A stretch of 64,000 nucleotides of DNA. It comes from Pseudomonadota bacterium. GTDB lineage: Bacteria > Pseudomonadota > Alphaproteobacteria > Rhizobiales > Aestuariivirgaceae. Under the pieces are notes generated by a model. That model was not told the origin of the DNA, searched no databases, and saw only the letters and a program-made list of their open reading frames with translations. Shown one piece after another: positions 12,776 through 21,862 of this stretch. A program made the position numbers and the translations under genes. How positions within the stretch are numbered: the stretch's first letter is position 1; every line of letters begins with the position of its first letter. Where the stretch lies: contig JAIUNJ010000008.1 of the NCBI GenBank assembly GCA_020161855.1, forward strand, positions 1-64,000, written 5' to 3'.

Positions 12776-13603
12776 ATGTCCGCATCGCCGTCGCCAGACG
12801 CCCGGCGTTTCGTTTACGCCAAGACAAGCCTTGACGCGCTCGCCAGCAATGGAAAGCATAGTTTTGCCATCGGGCACGCCATCCGGGTTTTCCCTTCGAA
12901 CGCGCTGTATACGTACATTCCCAAGAACGCCTGTTCCACGCTGCGCTACTCGATCGCGCGCGCCAATGGCATGATCGGTGCGGACGACGATCCGCACTGG
13001 ATCCACCGAAACACAACCTCCTACCTGCACGACACCGCATCGGCTTTCTCCGCAAGCTATGCCTTCGTTATCTTGCGATGCCCACTTTCCAGGATTGCCA
13101 GCCTCTATCTCGACAAGTTCGTGGGAATGAGGCCCGAGGCCTGGTTGTTCTACGACAAAATCGACCACTCGCGCGAACTTGTGAATCTGACCTTTCGTCA
13201 CTTCCTGCGTGGATTGAAGGACGGGCAAAATTTGCGCCTGAATGAACATTGGCGACCTCAGGTCGATTTCCTTCTCTTCGAGAACTACGATCACTATTTC
13301 CGGCTGGAAGACTTCAAGGCAGCCGAGTCAGTGCTGAAGGCACGGATCGGCCTCCATATCCACGACACGCGCGCCATTTTCCAGCATGACAGCAGCGGTC
13401 TGGAGGAAATCAGCCACCCACAGGCCGCCAACCTCACGACCCTGGAATGCCTGAACATGCGTGTGAGAGGTCAGAAGCCGTCGATTGCCGCGCTCTTCGA
13501 TGATGAGTGCCGCAGTCTTTGCATGAAGCTCTATTCGCAGGACTTCGCCCTGTATCAGCACATCTTCGGCAAGTCGCCACTCATGGCTGCGCTGGGCATC
13601 TGA
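12776..13603 (+). CDS. Sulfotransferase-family protein
   Basis: 275 residues from the ATG at 12776, which has AGGAGG ten bases upstream; the frame is open back to 12683. Residues 48-57 (IPKNACSTLR) match the 5'-phosphosulfate-binding loop of PAPS-dependent sulfotransferases. FVILRCPLSRIASLYLDKF matches the 3'-phosphate-binding R-x-P-x-x-R segment. It therefore probably transfers sulfate from PAPS to a carbohydrate or other acceptor in the cytosol. No PAPS-synthesis or capsule genes are adjacent. Codon use and the AT-rich leader (12612-12690) are less GC-rich than the neighbours. The whole gene lies between two copies of the aapP 3' end, pointing to acquisition by insertion. Confidence 0.75.
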   Translation: MSASPSPDARRFVYAKTSLDALASNGKHSFAIGHAIRVFPSNALYTYIPKNACSTLRYSIARANGMIGADDDPHWIHRNTTSYLHDTASAFSASYAFVILRCPLSRIASLYLDKFVGMRPEAWLFYDKIDHSRELVNLTFRHFLRGLKDGQNLRLNEHWRPQVDFLLFENYDHYFRLEDFKAAESVLKARIGLHIHDTRAIFQHDSSGLEEISHPQAANLTTLECLNMRVRGQKPSIAALFDDECRSLCMKLYSQDFALYQHIFGKSPLMAALGI

Positions 13604-13616
13604 ACAGCCTCAGGCA

Positions 13617-13635
13617 CTCAATGCAGGATCTGCTC
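13617..13635. repeat. 19-bp direct repeat, right copy (native aapP 3' end)
   Basis: The second copy of CTCAATGCAGGATCTGCTC. Here it is part of the intact aapP reading frame (codons EQILH plus stop on the minus strand), so this is the functional copy and the one at 12579 the vestige. Confidence 0.85.
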
Positions 13636-14364
13636 GAGGAACAGCTTGGTGCGCGGTGATTTCGGACTGTTGAAGAAGGCATTGGGTTCGTTCTCTTCCA
13701 CGATCTGCCCCTGATCCATGAAGATCACCCGGTTCGCCACCTGGCGCGCAAAGGCCATTTCATGGGTCACGCAGAGCATGGTCATGCCGCCCTGTGCCAG
13801 GTCCACCATCACATCGAGCACTTCCTTGATCATTTCGGGATCGAGCGCCGAGGTGGGTTCGTCAAACAGCATGATCTTGGGGTTCATGCAGAGCGCGCGG
13901 GCGATGGCCACGCGCTGCTGCTGCCCGCCTGAAAGCTGGCCCGGATACTTGTTCGCCTGTTCGGGGATTTTCACGCGCGCGAGGAACTTGCGCGCCGTGG
14001 CTTCCGCTTCCGACTTTGGCTGCTTGCGCACCCAGATCGGGGCAAGCGTGCAGTTCTCCAGCACGGTGAGGTGCGGGAACAGGTTGAAATGCTGGAACAC
14101 CATGCCGACCTCGCGGCGGATGTCGTCGATGTTCTTGAGATTGGAGGTGAGCGGAATGCCGTCAACGATGATGTCGCCCTTCTGATGTTCCTCCAGGCGG
14201 TTGATGCAGCGGATCAGCGTGGACTTGCCCGAACCCGAAGGCCCGCAGATGACGATGCGTTCGCCGCGGCTCACTTCGAGATTGATGTCGCGCAGCACGT
14301 GGAACTGTCCGTACCACTTGTTCACGCCCGACATGGTGACAGCAGGCTTGTTGTCGTCAGTCAT
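13618..14364 (-). CDS. aapP: General L-amino-acid ABC transporter ATPase
   Basis: 248-residue ABC ATPase that energises the Aap general amino-acid importer at the inner face of the membrane. Walker [11 protein letters not shown]-loop [10 protein letters not shown], signature [15 protein letters not shown], Walker [15 protein letters not shown] and the switch His in VTHEMAFA are all present. Start at 14362-14364 (MTDDNKP); the longer frame upstream overlaps aapM and is not conserved. It is last in aapJQMP, two bases after aapM. Its 3' end is duplicated beyond the neighbouring sulfotransferase gene. Confidence 0.95.
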   Translation of the reverse strand: MTDDNKPAVTMSGVNKWYGQFHVLRDINLEVSRGERIVICGPSGSGKSTLIRCINRLEEHQKGDIIVDGIPLTSNLKNIDDIRREVGMVFQHFNLFPHLTVLENCTLAPIWVRKQPKSEAEATARKFLARVKIPEQANKYPGQLSGGQQQRVAIARALCMNPKIMLFDEPTSALDPEMIKEVLDVMVDLAQGGMTMLCVTHEMAFARQVANRVIFMDQGQIVEENEPNAFFNSPKSPRTKLFLEQILH

Positions 14365-14366
14365 CG

Positions 14367-15485
14367 TTACCTCTTGTGACCGGTATTGAGCCGCCGCTCG
14401 ATGAACATGGAGTAGCGGGACATTGCAAAGCAGAACAGCCAGTAGATCACGGCCAGCGCGAAATAGCCGGTGTTTCCCGTCTGCGCGCTCGCCCATTTGG
14501 CGTCGTTGAAGCCGGATTGCACCATGCCCATCAGGTCGAAGATGCCAACCACGGTGACGAGGCTCGTGTCCTTGAACAGGCCGATGAAGTTGTTGACGAT
14601 GCCGGGGATGACGATCTTGAGCGCCTGCGGCATGACGATGAAGTTCATCATCTTCCAGTACGAGAGGCCGAGCGCCTTCGAGGCCTCATACTGTCCCTTG
14701 GGAATGGCCTGCAGGCCGCCGCGCACGATCTCGGCCATGTAGGCGGAGGAGAAAAGCGACATGCCGACCAGCGCCTTGAGCAGCTTGTCGGGGTTGACGC
14801 CTGGCGGCATGAACAGCGGAAACATGTTGGCCGCCATGAACAGCACCAGCACCAGCGGCACGCCGCGCACCGTCTCGATGAAGATCGTGCTGAGCAGGCT
14901 CACGACCGGCATCTCCGAACGCCGTCCCAGTGCCAGCAGGATGCCGAGCGGCACCGAGACCACGATCGAGGTCACCGCCAGCACCAGCGTCACGAGAAGG
15001 CCGCCCCACTGCGTCGTCTGTATGATCTCGAGGCCGAAGCCGCCGCGCAGCAGGAAGAAGGTGATCACCGGATAGACGACGAAGAAGAACAGCGCGTTCC
15101 AGCCCTTAAAGGGCACGCTCGGAATGAGGAGGCCGAGCAGCGAAACAGCCCCCAGCAGATAGACGAGATTGACCCGCCAGCGCTGCTCGATGGGATAGAA
15201 GCCATAGACCCATTGCAGGGCCTTCGCCTTCAGGAAGGGCCAGCAGGCCCCTGCCCCTTCGACATTGCAAAGCTCGCGGTCGGGTGCTGACCACACGGCG
15301 CGGAACAGGGCCCAGTCGAGAATGGTCCAGGCGGTCCAGAACAGGAAAAGCGCGATCAGCACGCTCGCGATGCCGCTGCCGATCGAGGGAAAGAAGCGCT
15401 CGCGGATGGCGGCACCGATGCCGACTATATTGTCGGGCGGGGCAAGCCGCGGGGCGTCTTCGCTGCGCACAAAACCAATGGCCAT
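14367..15485 (-). CDS. aapM: General L-amino-acid ABC transporter permease AapM
   Basis: 372-residue inner-membrane permease of the polar amino-acid family. Several hydrophobic helices are visible, and the cytoplasmic EAA-like loop reads [35 protein letters not shown]. The N-terminal extension with a periplasmic loop containing two Cys ([14 protein letters not shown]) is typical of AapM/BztC rather than GlnP. Its ATG immediately follows the aapQ stop (no spacer), implying translational coupling; aapP follows two bases later. Confidence 0.94.
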   Translation of the reverse strand: MAIGFVRSEDAPRLAPPDNIVGIGAAIRERFFPSIGSGIASVLIALFLFWTAWTILDWALFRAVWSAPDRELCNVEGAGACWPFLKAKALQWVYGFYPIEQRWRVNLVYLLGAVSLLGLLIPSVPFKGWNALFFFVVYPVITFFLLRGGFGLEIIQTTQWGGLLVTLVLAVTSIVVSVPLGILLALGRRSEMPVVSLLSTIFIETVRGVPLVLVLFMAANMFPLFMPPGVNPDKLLKALVGMSLFSSAYMAEIVRGGLQAIPKGQYEASKALGLSYWKMMNFIVMPQALKIVIPGIVNNFIGLFKDTSLVTVVGIFDLMGMVQSGFNDAKWASAQTGNTGYFALAVIYWLFCFAMSRYSMFIERRLNTGHKR

Positions 15486-16700
15486 CTAGCGCTCCACCAG
15501 TTTCATGCGTGAATTGAACCAGTTCATGAACAGCGAGGTCAGCAGGCTGGTCGAGAGATAGACCACGAGCAGGATCGAGAACACTTCGATCGCCTTGCCG
15601 GACTGGTTGTTCACCGTGCCGCCCGCATACATCAGGTCGGGGTAGCCGATGGCCACGGCGAGAGAAGAATTCTTGGTCAGGTTGAGATACTGGCTCGCCA
15701 TCGGTGGAATGATCACGCGCATCGCCTGCGGGATCACCACGAGGCGCAGCGTCTTGCTGTTGTCGAGGCCGAGGGCATGCGAGGCTTCCGTCTGCCCGTG
15801 GCTGACCGCGAGAATACCCGAGCGCACATTCTCGGCGATGAAGCTCGCGGTATAGATCGAGAGCGCCAGCAACAGGGCGATGAACTCCGGCACCATCGTC
15901 ATGCCGCCACGGAAATTGAAGCCGGCCAGTTCAGGATAGTTCCAGGTCAGCGGCCATCCGGCAAAGAGCAGTCCCAGGAAAGGCGAGAGCACGATGATCG
16001 GCAACGAAATCCACCACACCGGCAGGCGCTCGCCGGTCGCCTCCTGGCGTTTGCGGGCCCAGCGCCGGAACAGCCAGGTGCCAACCAGTGCCGCCAGGAG
16101 AAACACAGCCCCCAGCCAGGCGCCATCGCCAAATTCAGGATGCGGCGCAATGATGCCGCGGTTCGAAATGAAAACACTGTCGGCGATGTTGAAGGCCTGC
16201 TTCGTTCCCGGCAGGGGTTTGAGCACAAGCGCATACCAGATGAAGATCTGCAGCAGCAGCGGCACGTTGCGCACGATCTCGATGTAGAGCGTGGCGGTGC
16301 GCGACACGACCCAGTTCTTGGATAGGCGCATGACGCCAACGAGGAATCCGAGGATGGTCGCCAGTACGATGCCGACAATCGCAACGAGCACCGTGTTCCA
16401 GAAGCCGACGATCAGGGCGCGGCCGAAGGAGGAATTGGAACTGTAGTAGAGGAGTGAGGTTGAAAGGTCGAAGCCGGCAGCTTGGTTCAGGAATTCGAAG
16501 CCGAAATTCTGGTTCAGCTTCTTCAGGTTGGCCTGGGTGTTGGCGGCGATTTCATAGAGGCCCCAGAGCAGCAACGCCACGACGAGAAGCTGCGAGGCGA
16601 TGCCGCGCAGCCGTGGGCTGTAAAGCCAGTCGAACCCGCCTCCGGCGCCATCACCCGCCGGTTCTGCCTTGCCGAGATTTTGAGAATCGTTCGCCGTCAT
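15486..16700 (-). CDS. aapQ: General L-amino-acid ABC transporter permease AapQ
   Basis: 404-residue permease partner of AapM, forming the transmembrane heterodimer for broad L-amino-acid uptake. It has the AapQ/BztB arrangement: a cytoplasmic N-terminus, a first helix near residues 32-50, a long insert between helices, and the EAA loop SHGQTEASHALGLDNSKTLRLVVIPQAMRVIIPP near residue 315. It is separated from aapJ by 65 bp containing a hairpin that probably reduces permease expression relative to the binding protein. Confidence 0.94.
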   Translation of the reverse strand: MTANDSQNLGKAEPAGDGAGGGFDWLYSPRLRGIASQLLVVALLLWGLYEIAANTQANLKKLNQNFGFEFLNQAAGFDLSTSLLYYSSNSSFGRALIVGFWNTVLVAIVGIVLATILGFLVGVMRLSKNWVVSRTATLYIEIVRNVPLLLQIFIWYALVLKPLPGTKQAFNIADSVFISNRGIIAPHPEFGDGAWLGAVFLLAALVGTWLFRRWARKRQEATGERLPVWWISLPIIVLSPFLGLLFAGWPLTWNYPELAGFNFRGGMTMVPEFIALLLALSIYTASFIAENVRSGILAVSHGQTEASHALGLDNSKTLRLVVIPQAMRVIIPPMASQYLNLTKNSSLAVAIGYPDLMYAGGTVNNQSGKAIEVFSILLVVYLSTSLLTSLFMNWFNSRMKLVER

Positions 16701-16730
16701 CGCCGCCCCATCCGCGTGCGAAACAAATGA

Positions 16731-16753
16731 GGCCCGTGTTCGTCACACGGGCC
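16731..16753 (-). terminator. Intercistronic hairpin between aapJ and aapQ
   Basis: A perfect 9-bp stem GGCCCGTGT / ACACGGGCC with a 5-nt loop just after the aapJ stop. On the minus strand a moderately T-rich stretch (TCATTTGTTT) follows. Such elements often protect the binding-protein mRNA and partially terminate before the permease genes. Confidence 0.65.
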
Positions 16754-16765
16754 CCGGCTATGTTC

Positions 16766-17812
16766 TTAGCGGATCGGAGGAGCGTATTGCAGGCCGCCGT
16801 CCTTCCACAGCGCGTTCGAGCCGCGCGCAATCTTGAGCGGCGTGCTCACGCCGACATTGCGCTCGAAGATCTCGCTGTAGTTGCCCACCTGCTTGATGAT
16901 GTTATAGGCCCAGTCGGGGCCAAGGCCGATGCCCTTGCCGAAATCATTGTCGGCTTCCGTGCCGTCAGGGTTCTTCACCTTGACCGACAGCAGGCGCTGG
17001 ATTTCCGGGTTGGCGGAGTTCTTCTGCTCGTCGACGTTGGCCGAGGTCACGCCGAGTTCTTCAGCGTTCAGCAGCGCATAATAGCTCCACTTGACGATGT
17101 TGAACCACTGCGGATCGCTCTGGCGGACGACGGGGCCCAGCGGCTCCTTGGAGATGATTTCCGGCAGAACCACATGTTCGTCCGGGTTGGTGAACTTCAG
17201 GCGTTCGGCATAGAGTCCGGACTGGTCCGTGGTGAACACGTCGCAGCGGCCTTCCTGATAGGCCTTGAGAACTTCTTCGTTCTTTTCGAAAGCCACAACC
17301 TTGTACTCAAGCTTGTTGGCCTTGAAGTAGTCGGCGAGGTTCAGTTCCGTCGTCGTGCCGGTCTGCGTGCAGACAGAGGCGCCGCCCAGTTCCAGGGCCG
17401 ACTTCACGCCGAGCTTGGACGGAACGAGGAAGCCCTGGCCGTCGTAATAGGTGACGCCGGCGAAGGTCAGGCCCAGCGTCGTGTCGCGGCTCATGGTCCA
17501 GGTGGAGTTGCGCGACAGGATGTCGATGGTGCCGGATTGCAGCGCCGTGAAGCGCTCCTTGGCGCTCAGCGGCGCATACTTCACCTTGGTGGCGTCACCG
17601 AAAACGGCGGCCGCAACGGCCTTGCAGAAATCGACGTCGAGGCCCGACCAGTTGTTGCTTTCATCGGGGTTCGAGAAGCCGATCAGGCCCTGGCTCACGC
17701 CGCAATCGATGTAGCCCTTGGCCTTCACGTCATCGAGCGTGGCGGCATTGGCAGCGGTTGCCGCAGCCACGCCGAAAGCCGACGCCATGAGAAATTTCTT
17801 GAGGGTTTTCAT
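16766..17812 (-). CDS. aapJ: General L-amino-acid ABC transporter substrate-binding protein
   Basis: 348-residue periplasmic solute-binding protein (family 3) delivering L-amino acids to AapQM. Signal peptide MKTLKKFLMASAFGVAAATAANA is cleaved near residue 23. Family motifs include YIDCGVSQGLIGFS, the NNWSGLDVDFCKAVAAAVFGD segment, TWTMSRDT and the GPVVRQSDPQWFNIVKW region specific to AapJ/BztA. Start at 17810-17812 directly precedes the signal peptide; a longer frame to 17833 adds only a non-conserved leader. It is first in the operon, so the promoter should lie in 17813-17980. Confidence 0.95.
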   Translation of the reverse strand: MKTLKKFLMASAFGVAAATAANAATLDDVKAKGYIDCGVSQGLIGFSNPDESNNWSGLDVDFCKAVAAAVFGDATKVKYAPLSAKERFTALQSGTIDILSRNSTWTMSRDTTLGLTFAGVTYYDGQGFLVPSKLGVKSALELGGASVCTQTGTTTELNLADYFKANKLEYKVVAFEKNEEVLKAYQEGRCDVFTTDQSGLYAERLKFTNPDEHVVLPEIISKEPLGPVVRQSDPQWFNIVKWSYYALLNAEELGVTSANVDEQKNSANPEIQRLLSVKVKNPDGTEADNDFGKGIGLGPDWAYNIIKQVGNYSEIFERNVGVSTPLKIARGSNALWKDGGLQYAPPIR

Positions 17813-17980
17813 TACAATGCACTCCCTGCACAATTTTATGACACTGGCTCAACGCCAGCTTGAATTTAGACAAGCGCCAATTGCGCCAGCCGTCAAGCCG
17901 CAATGCTTGAGTAGAACTAAATTGTGAGGGCAGCGGATTCTGGGCGTCGCCCCCTCAAAGGCGAGAGGAATCCACGGAGG

Positions 17981-19579
17981 TCAATGCCCGCCACCGCCGC
18001 CCACCGCCTTGGGCTTCTGCAACAGTGGCAGCAGCAGCACGCAGCCGAGGAACAGGGCCGTCAGCAGCAGGAACACATCGGCAATCGCCATCGTCATGGC
18101 CTGCTGATGCACCAGGCCCGACATCTTCTTGAGTGCCGCCAGGTCTGCGTCGGAGCCGAGGGGCGCCATGGCGTGGGTCATCATGTCGAGGGTTTCTGTT
18201 GCCGTCGAGCGCGCCCAGTTCACGGATTCGCGCAGGCGCTCCATGTGCAGGTCGAGGCGCGAGTTGAGCGTGGTGTTGATGATGGCAAGCCCCACCGCAC
18301 CGCCGAGATTGCGCGTCAGGTTGAAAAGGCCCGTGGCGCCGCGCAGTTCCACCGGCGTCAGCGTACCCAGCGATACGTTGGTGATCGTCACCATGGTCAG
18401 CATCAGGGAAACACCGCGCAGGATCTGCGGCACCAGCAGTTCATTGTAAGTCCAGTCCACCGTGATCTGCGAGGCCTGCCAGGTGCCGAGCGCAAAGCCC
18501 GCAAAGCCGAGCCCGATCATGATGCGCGGATCGACCTTGGCAGAGAGCCTGCCGGCAATCGGTGCCGTCAGGAACATGGCGATGCCGGTCACGAACATGG
18601 TCTCGCCGATGAGCAGCGCCGAATAACCATGCACCCGCGCCAGATAGACGGGATAGAGGAAGGTCAGGCCATAAAGGCCGATACCCATGGTGAAGGAGAA
18701 GATCGAACCGGAGGCGAAGTTGCGGTTCTTGAAAGCGCTGAACTCCACGATCGGATGTTCGATGGTGAAGGCCCGCCAGAAGAACAGGCTGCCGGAGATG
18801 ACGCAGGCCACAGCAAGCCCGAGGATCAGGTGGCTGTCGAACCAGTCTTCGGAAGGCCCCTCCTCCAGCACATATTCCAGCGTGCCGAGGAAGACCGCGA
18901 GTAATCCCATGCCGGTCCAGTCGAAATTCCGCGCCACGCTGAAGTTGGGCTTGTCGAAATCGATCAGCGTCCAGGCGCCGATGGTCACGGCGATGCCGGG
19001 AATGATGTTGACGAGGAAGAGCCAGTGCCACGAGAAGATGTCGGTGAGATAGCCGCCGACCGTCGGGCCGATGGTCGGCGCCAGTGTGGCGATGAGCCCG
19101 ATCACCGGCGTGATGACGGTGCGCTGCTTCGGCGGAAACACCGTGAATGAGGTGGCAAACACCGTGGGGATCATCGCCCCGCCGACGAAGCCCTGGAGCG
19201 CCCGCCACACCATCATTTCGCCGATCGAGCCGGACATGGCGCAGAGCAGGCTCATCAGCGTGAAGCCGGCAGCCGAAATGGTGAAGAGGATGCGTGTCGA
19301 GAGAATCTGCGTAAGCCGCCCGGAAAGCGGGATCATCACCACCTCGGCGATGAGATAGCTCGTCTGCACCCAGGAGATTTCATCGGCACTCGCCGAGATG
19401 CCCGCCTGGATTTCCGCCAGCGACGACGACACGATCTGGATATCAAGGATCGCCATGAACATGCCGAAGACCATGAAGATGAAGGCAGCAACCTGGCTGC
19501 CGCTGACATCGGCTTGCGCTTGTGGCGGGGCTGGCGGCCTCGCGGCCCCCTTCCCCATTGGCAGTGCTGCGGCGGTCAT
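17981..19579 (-). CDS. DHA2-family drug efflux permease (EmrB-like)
   Basis: 532-residue MFS antiporter with about 14 membrane helices. DHA2 hallmarks are FMAILDIQIVSSSLAEIQAG in helix 1, ISWVQTSYLIAEVVMIPLSG, and motif C around GLIATLAPTIGPTVGGYLTD. It should form a tripartite pump with the adaptor encoded four bases upstream, exporting hydrophobic toxicants. A His-containing glycine-rich C-terminal tail (GGGGGH) is unusual but probably incidental. Expression is likely controlled by the divergent TetR gene. Confidence 0.9.
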   Translation of the reverse strand: MTAAALPMGKGAARPPAPPQAQADVSGSQVAAFIFMVFGMFMAILDIQIVSSSLAEIQAGISASADEISWVQTSYLIAEVVMIPLSGRLTQILSTRILFTISAAGFTLMSLLCAMSGSIGEMMVWRALQGFVGGAMIPTVFATSFTVFPPKQRTVITPVIGLIATLAPTIGPTVGGYLTDIFSWHWLFLVNIIPGIAVTIGAWTLIDFDKPNFSVARNFDWTGMGLLAVFLGTLEYVLEEGPSEDWFDSHLILGLAVACVISGSLFFWRAFTIEHPIVEFSAFKNRNFASGSIFSFTMGIGLYGLTFLYPVYLARVHGYSALLIGETMFVTGIAMFLTAPIAGRLSAKVDPRIMIGLGFAGFALGTWQASQITVDWTYNELLVPQILRGVSLMLTMVTITNVSLGTLTPVELRGATGLFNLTRNLGGAVGLAIINTTLNSRLDLHMERLRESVNWARSTATETLDMMTHAMAPLGSDADLAALKKMSGLVHQQAMTMAIADVFLLLTALFLGCVLLLPLLQKPKAVGGGGGH

Positions 19580-19583
19580 GGGC

Positions 19584-20786
19584 TCAGCCCTTCGTTCCTG
19601 TATCGCGCGAATCCACCGTGACGGTCACGGAAAGCCCGGGCTGAAGAAGGGCCGCCGCTTCCGGCGGCAGCTTCACCTTCACGCTGTAGCGCTGCGTGAT
19701 CTTGGTGAAATTGCCGGTGGCGTTCTCTGGCGGCAGCAACGAGAACTCGGCGCCTGATGCCGGCGAAATGCTGGCGATCACGCCCTTGAAGCTCTGCCCG
19801 GGAAAGGCATCGGCGATCACGGTTGCCGCCTGCCCGGCATGAATGTCGGGAAGCTGCGTCTCCTTGTAGTTCGCCTCCACGAAGGCGGCATCGGCCGGCA
19901 CCAGCGCCATCAGCCGCGTGCCGCCCTGCACATATTGACCGGGCTCGACCGCGCGATTGGCGACGATCCCGTCGAAAGGCGCCTGGATGTCGGTGAAGGA
20001 AAGATCGCGTTCCGCCTTGGCCAGCGCCGTCTGCAGCTCGGCCATCTGTGCTTCCGCCTGCTTCCGGCCGGCCTCGATGACGGCAAGCTGCGCCTGCGCG
20101 GCTGAAAGCCCGGCGGTAGCAACGTTCACGGCGGCAACGGCGCTGTCATGCCTGGTCACCGCATCTTCCTCGGTCTGCTTGGCCACCACATTGGAGCGCA
20201 GCAAGGCCGCCGTCCGCTTCATGGCGGAAGCGGCATTGGCCTCTTCGGCATTGGAACCATCGAGGCGCGCCTGGGTGGAGGCAACCTGTGCCTCCTGGGC
20301 ATTGCGCTGGGCATCGAAACTGTCGAGCAGCGCCTGCTGGGTGGCGATCTTCTGGCTGGCAGCTGCAACCGCCAGCTCATAGTCACCCTTGTCGAGGGAG
20401 AGGATCACCTCGCCCTTGCGGACGCGGACATTCTCCTCGACCGGCACAGCGGCCACATAGCCTGCGATCTTGGCGCCGATCACCGAGGTGTCGGCCTTCA
20501 CATAGGCGTCATTGGTGGAAACCTCGAAGCGGCCCACCGTGTACCATTCATGGCCGTAGTAACCGCCCGCGCCGAGCAGCAGCAGGGCAAAGAGGCCCAT
20601 CACCAGTCTGCGGCGGCTCCTCTTGGGTGGTGCTGCCGCGACAGCGGCGTCTGCCTGGCCGCCGTCCGCCTTGCCTTCAGCTTTGCCCTCGGCGGGGGGA
20701 ACCAGCCGGGGGCGTGGGGGTGCCTCTGCTGTGGCAGAGGCGTTTGCAGGGTCTTCGGGAGGGGCAAGGCGGGCGGCGTTTGACAT
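19584..20786 (-). CDS. HlyD/EmrA-family membrane fusion protein
   Basis: 400-residue periplasmic adaptor. A proline- and charge-rich cytoplasmic N-terminus (about 55 residues) precedes one membrane helix (LVMGLFALLLLGAGGYYGHEW). Next come a barrel-sandwich half motif (VSTNDAYVKADTSVIGAKIAGYVAAVPVEENVRVRKGEVI), a long coiled-coil hairpin rich in A, Q and E (residues about 135-260) and the second lipoyl half (FTDIQAPFDGIVANRAVEPGQYVQGG). It links the EmrB-like permease to an outer membrane channel not encoded here. First gene of the pump operon, divergent from tetR. Confidence 0.9.
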   Translation of the reverse strand: MSNAARLAPPEDPANASATAEAPPRPRLVPPAEGKAEGKADGGQADAAVAAAPPKRSRRRLVMGLFALLLLGAGGYYGHEWYTVGRFEVSTNDAYVKADTSVIGAKIAGYVAAVPVEENVRVRKGEVILSLDKGDYELAVAAASQKIATQQALLDSFDAQRNAQEAQVASTQARLDGSNAEEANAASAMKRTAALLRSNVVAKQTEEDAVTRHDSAVAAVNVATAGLSAAQAQLAVIEAGRKQAEAQMAELQTALAKAERDLSFTDIQAPFDGIVANRAVEPGQYVQGGTRLMALVPADAAFVEANYKETQLPDIHAGQAATVIADAFPGQSFKGVIASISPASGAEFSLLPPENATGNFTKITQRYSVKVKLPPEAAALLQPGLSVTVTVDSRDTGTKG

Positions 20787-20844
20787 GGCTTAGCTCTTGG
20801 AAATCCACAAAAATTCAACCCCGAGCGGCATCATATATAATTAG

Positions 20845-20861
20845 ACTGAACCGTTCGGTTT
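20845..20861. promoter_or_regulatory. TetR-type operator, site 1
   Basis: ACTGAACCGTTCGGTTT, an imperfect palindrome (AACCG-TT-CGGTT core) in the intergenic region between the pump adaptor and tetR. It shares the pattern ACTGAAC-(C/A)-GT-(T/C)-C-(G/A)-GTTT with a second site 52 bp away, centre to centre. Confidence 0.75.
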
Positions 20862-20896
20862 CTCTTGAATTACCCACGAATCCCGCCTAAATCAAG

Positions 20897-20913
20897 ACTG
20901 AACAGTCCAGTTT
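20897..20913. promoter_or_regulatory. TetR-type operator, site 2
   Basis: ACTGAACAGTCCAGTTT lies within a larger imperfect inverted repeat (GACTGAAC and GTTTAGTC arms), 30 bp before the tetR start. It matches site 1 at 14 of 17 positions. The pair probably lets the regulator repress both its own gene and the pump. Confidence 0.75.
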
Positions 20914-20943
20914 AGTCATGAGATTCTTGCACAGGACCCTGCA

Positions 20944-21588
20944 ATGACCGCCTTGCCAGCCCCAGCCCTCCCCCCGGAGGGCGGCGACAGCCAGAAGCGC
21001 CAGCAAATCCTCAACGGCGCCCGGCGCTGCTTCCTTGAACGCGGCTTCGATGCCACCAGCATGAACGACATCGTTGCCTCCGCCGGTGTCTCCAAGGCCA
21101 CGCTCTATGCTTACTTCCCCTCGAAGGAGAAGCTCTTCGCCGACATGGTTTTCGAGGACCGGCGCAAGTTCTCCGAAAGCAACTTCTCGCTCGGCGATGA
21201 GGCGCGCCCGCTCCGTGACATCCTCACCGACCTCGGCCACCAGCTCGTCGTGCTCCCGGAACACCCCGATCTTCTGAACTACTTCCGCATGACGATTGCC
21301 GCCGCCGCGCGCTTTCCGGAGATCGGCCGGGCCTTCTACGAAGGTGGCCCGCACTACACCATCCGCCGTGTCGCCCGGCTCTTCGCCGCGCGCATGGAAA
21401 GTGGTGAACTGAAAAAGGCCGATCCCGAACTGACCGCCATGCAGTTCATCGAGCTTGTTCACGCCGGCAACATGAAACCCTGCTTCTTCGGCATGCCGAC
21501 CGTGGCCCAGCGTCTGGGCCGCGACGCCGTCGTCAAAGCCGCCGTCGATCTCTTTCTCGGTGGCATGGCTGCCCAGGCGATCCACTGA
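20944..21588 (+). CDS. TetR/AcrR-family transcriptional repressor
   Basis: 214 residues. The N-terminal helix-turn-helix reads RQQILNGARRCFLERGFDATSMNDIVASAGVSKATLYAYFPSKEKLFADMV, the canonical TetR DNA-binding domain (about residues 18-70). The C-terminal half is an all-helical ligand-binding/dimerisation domain of the AefR-like type. It is divergent from the EmrAB-type operon with two matching operators in between. I infer a drug-responsive local repressor. Confidence 0.92.
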   Translation: MTALPAPALPPEGGDSQKRQQILNGARRCFLERGFDATSMNDIVASAGVSKATLYAYFPSKEKLFADMVFEDRRKFSESNFSLGDEARPLRDILTDLGHQLVVLPEHPDLLNYFRMTIAAAARFPEIGRAFYEGGPHYTIRRVARLFAARMESGELKKADPELTAMQFIELVHAGNMKPCFFGMPTVAQRLGRDAVVKAAVDLFLGGMAAQAIH

Positions 21589-21801
21589 GGCCGTCAGTCC
21601 CGCCTTCTCTGCCCATATCCCGGCAACGTCGCCCTCATTCGGCTTGCAGGACTGTTGTTGAAGGGGTGAGCAGCAGGCGGGCTGATGTTCTTCGGCGTCA
21701 GGGCCCATTTCTGGATTGTCCACAAATCTAGTGAAACACCGCGCGCCTGTCAAGCACTAAATTCCCTTTTAGGCATTTAATTTCTATGTGACTATTTTCA
21801 C

Positions 21802-21838
21802 AAAGAAAACGGGCGCCCCGGAAATCCGGAGCGCCCGC
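21802..21838 (-). terminator. Terminator of the zinc metallopeptidase gene
   Basis: On the minus strand, a GC stem GGCGCTCCGG / CCGGGGCGCC with one mismatch and a short ATTT loop is followed by GTTTTCTTTG, just after the stop at 21863. The rest of 21589-21862, between convergent genes, shows nothing recognisable. Confidence 0.75.
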
Positions 21839-21862
21839 CTTGTCTCTTTCGCGTATCCGAAA

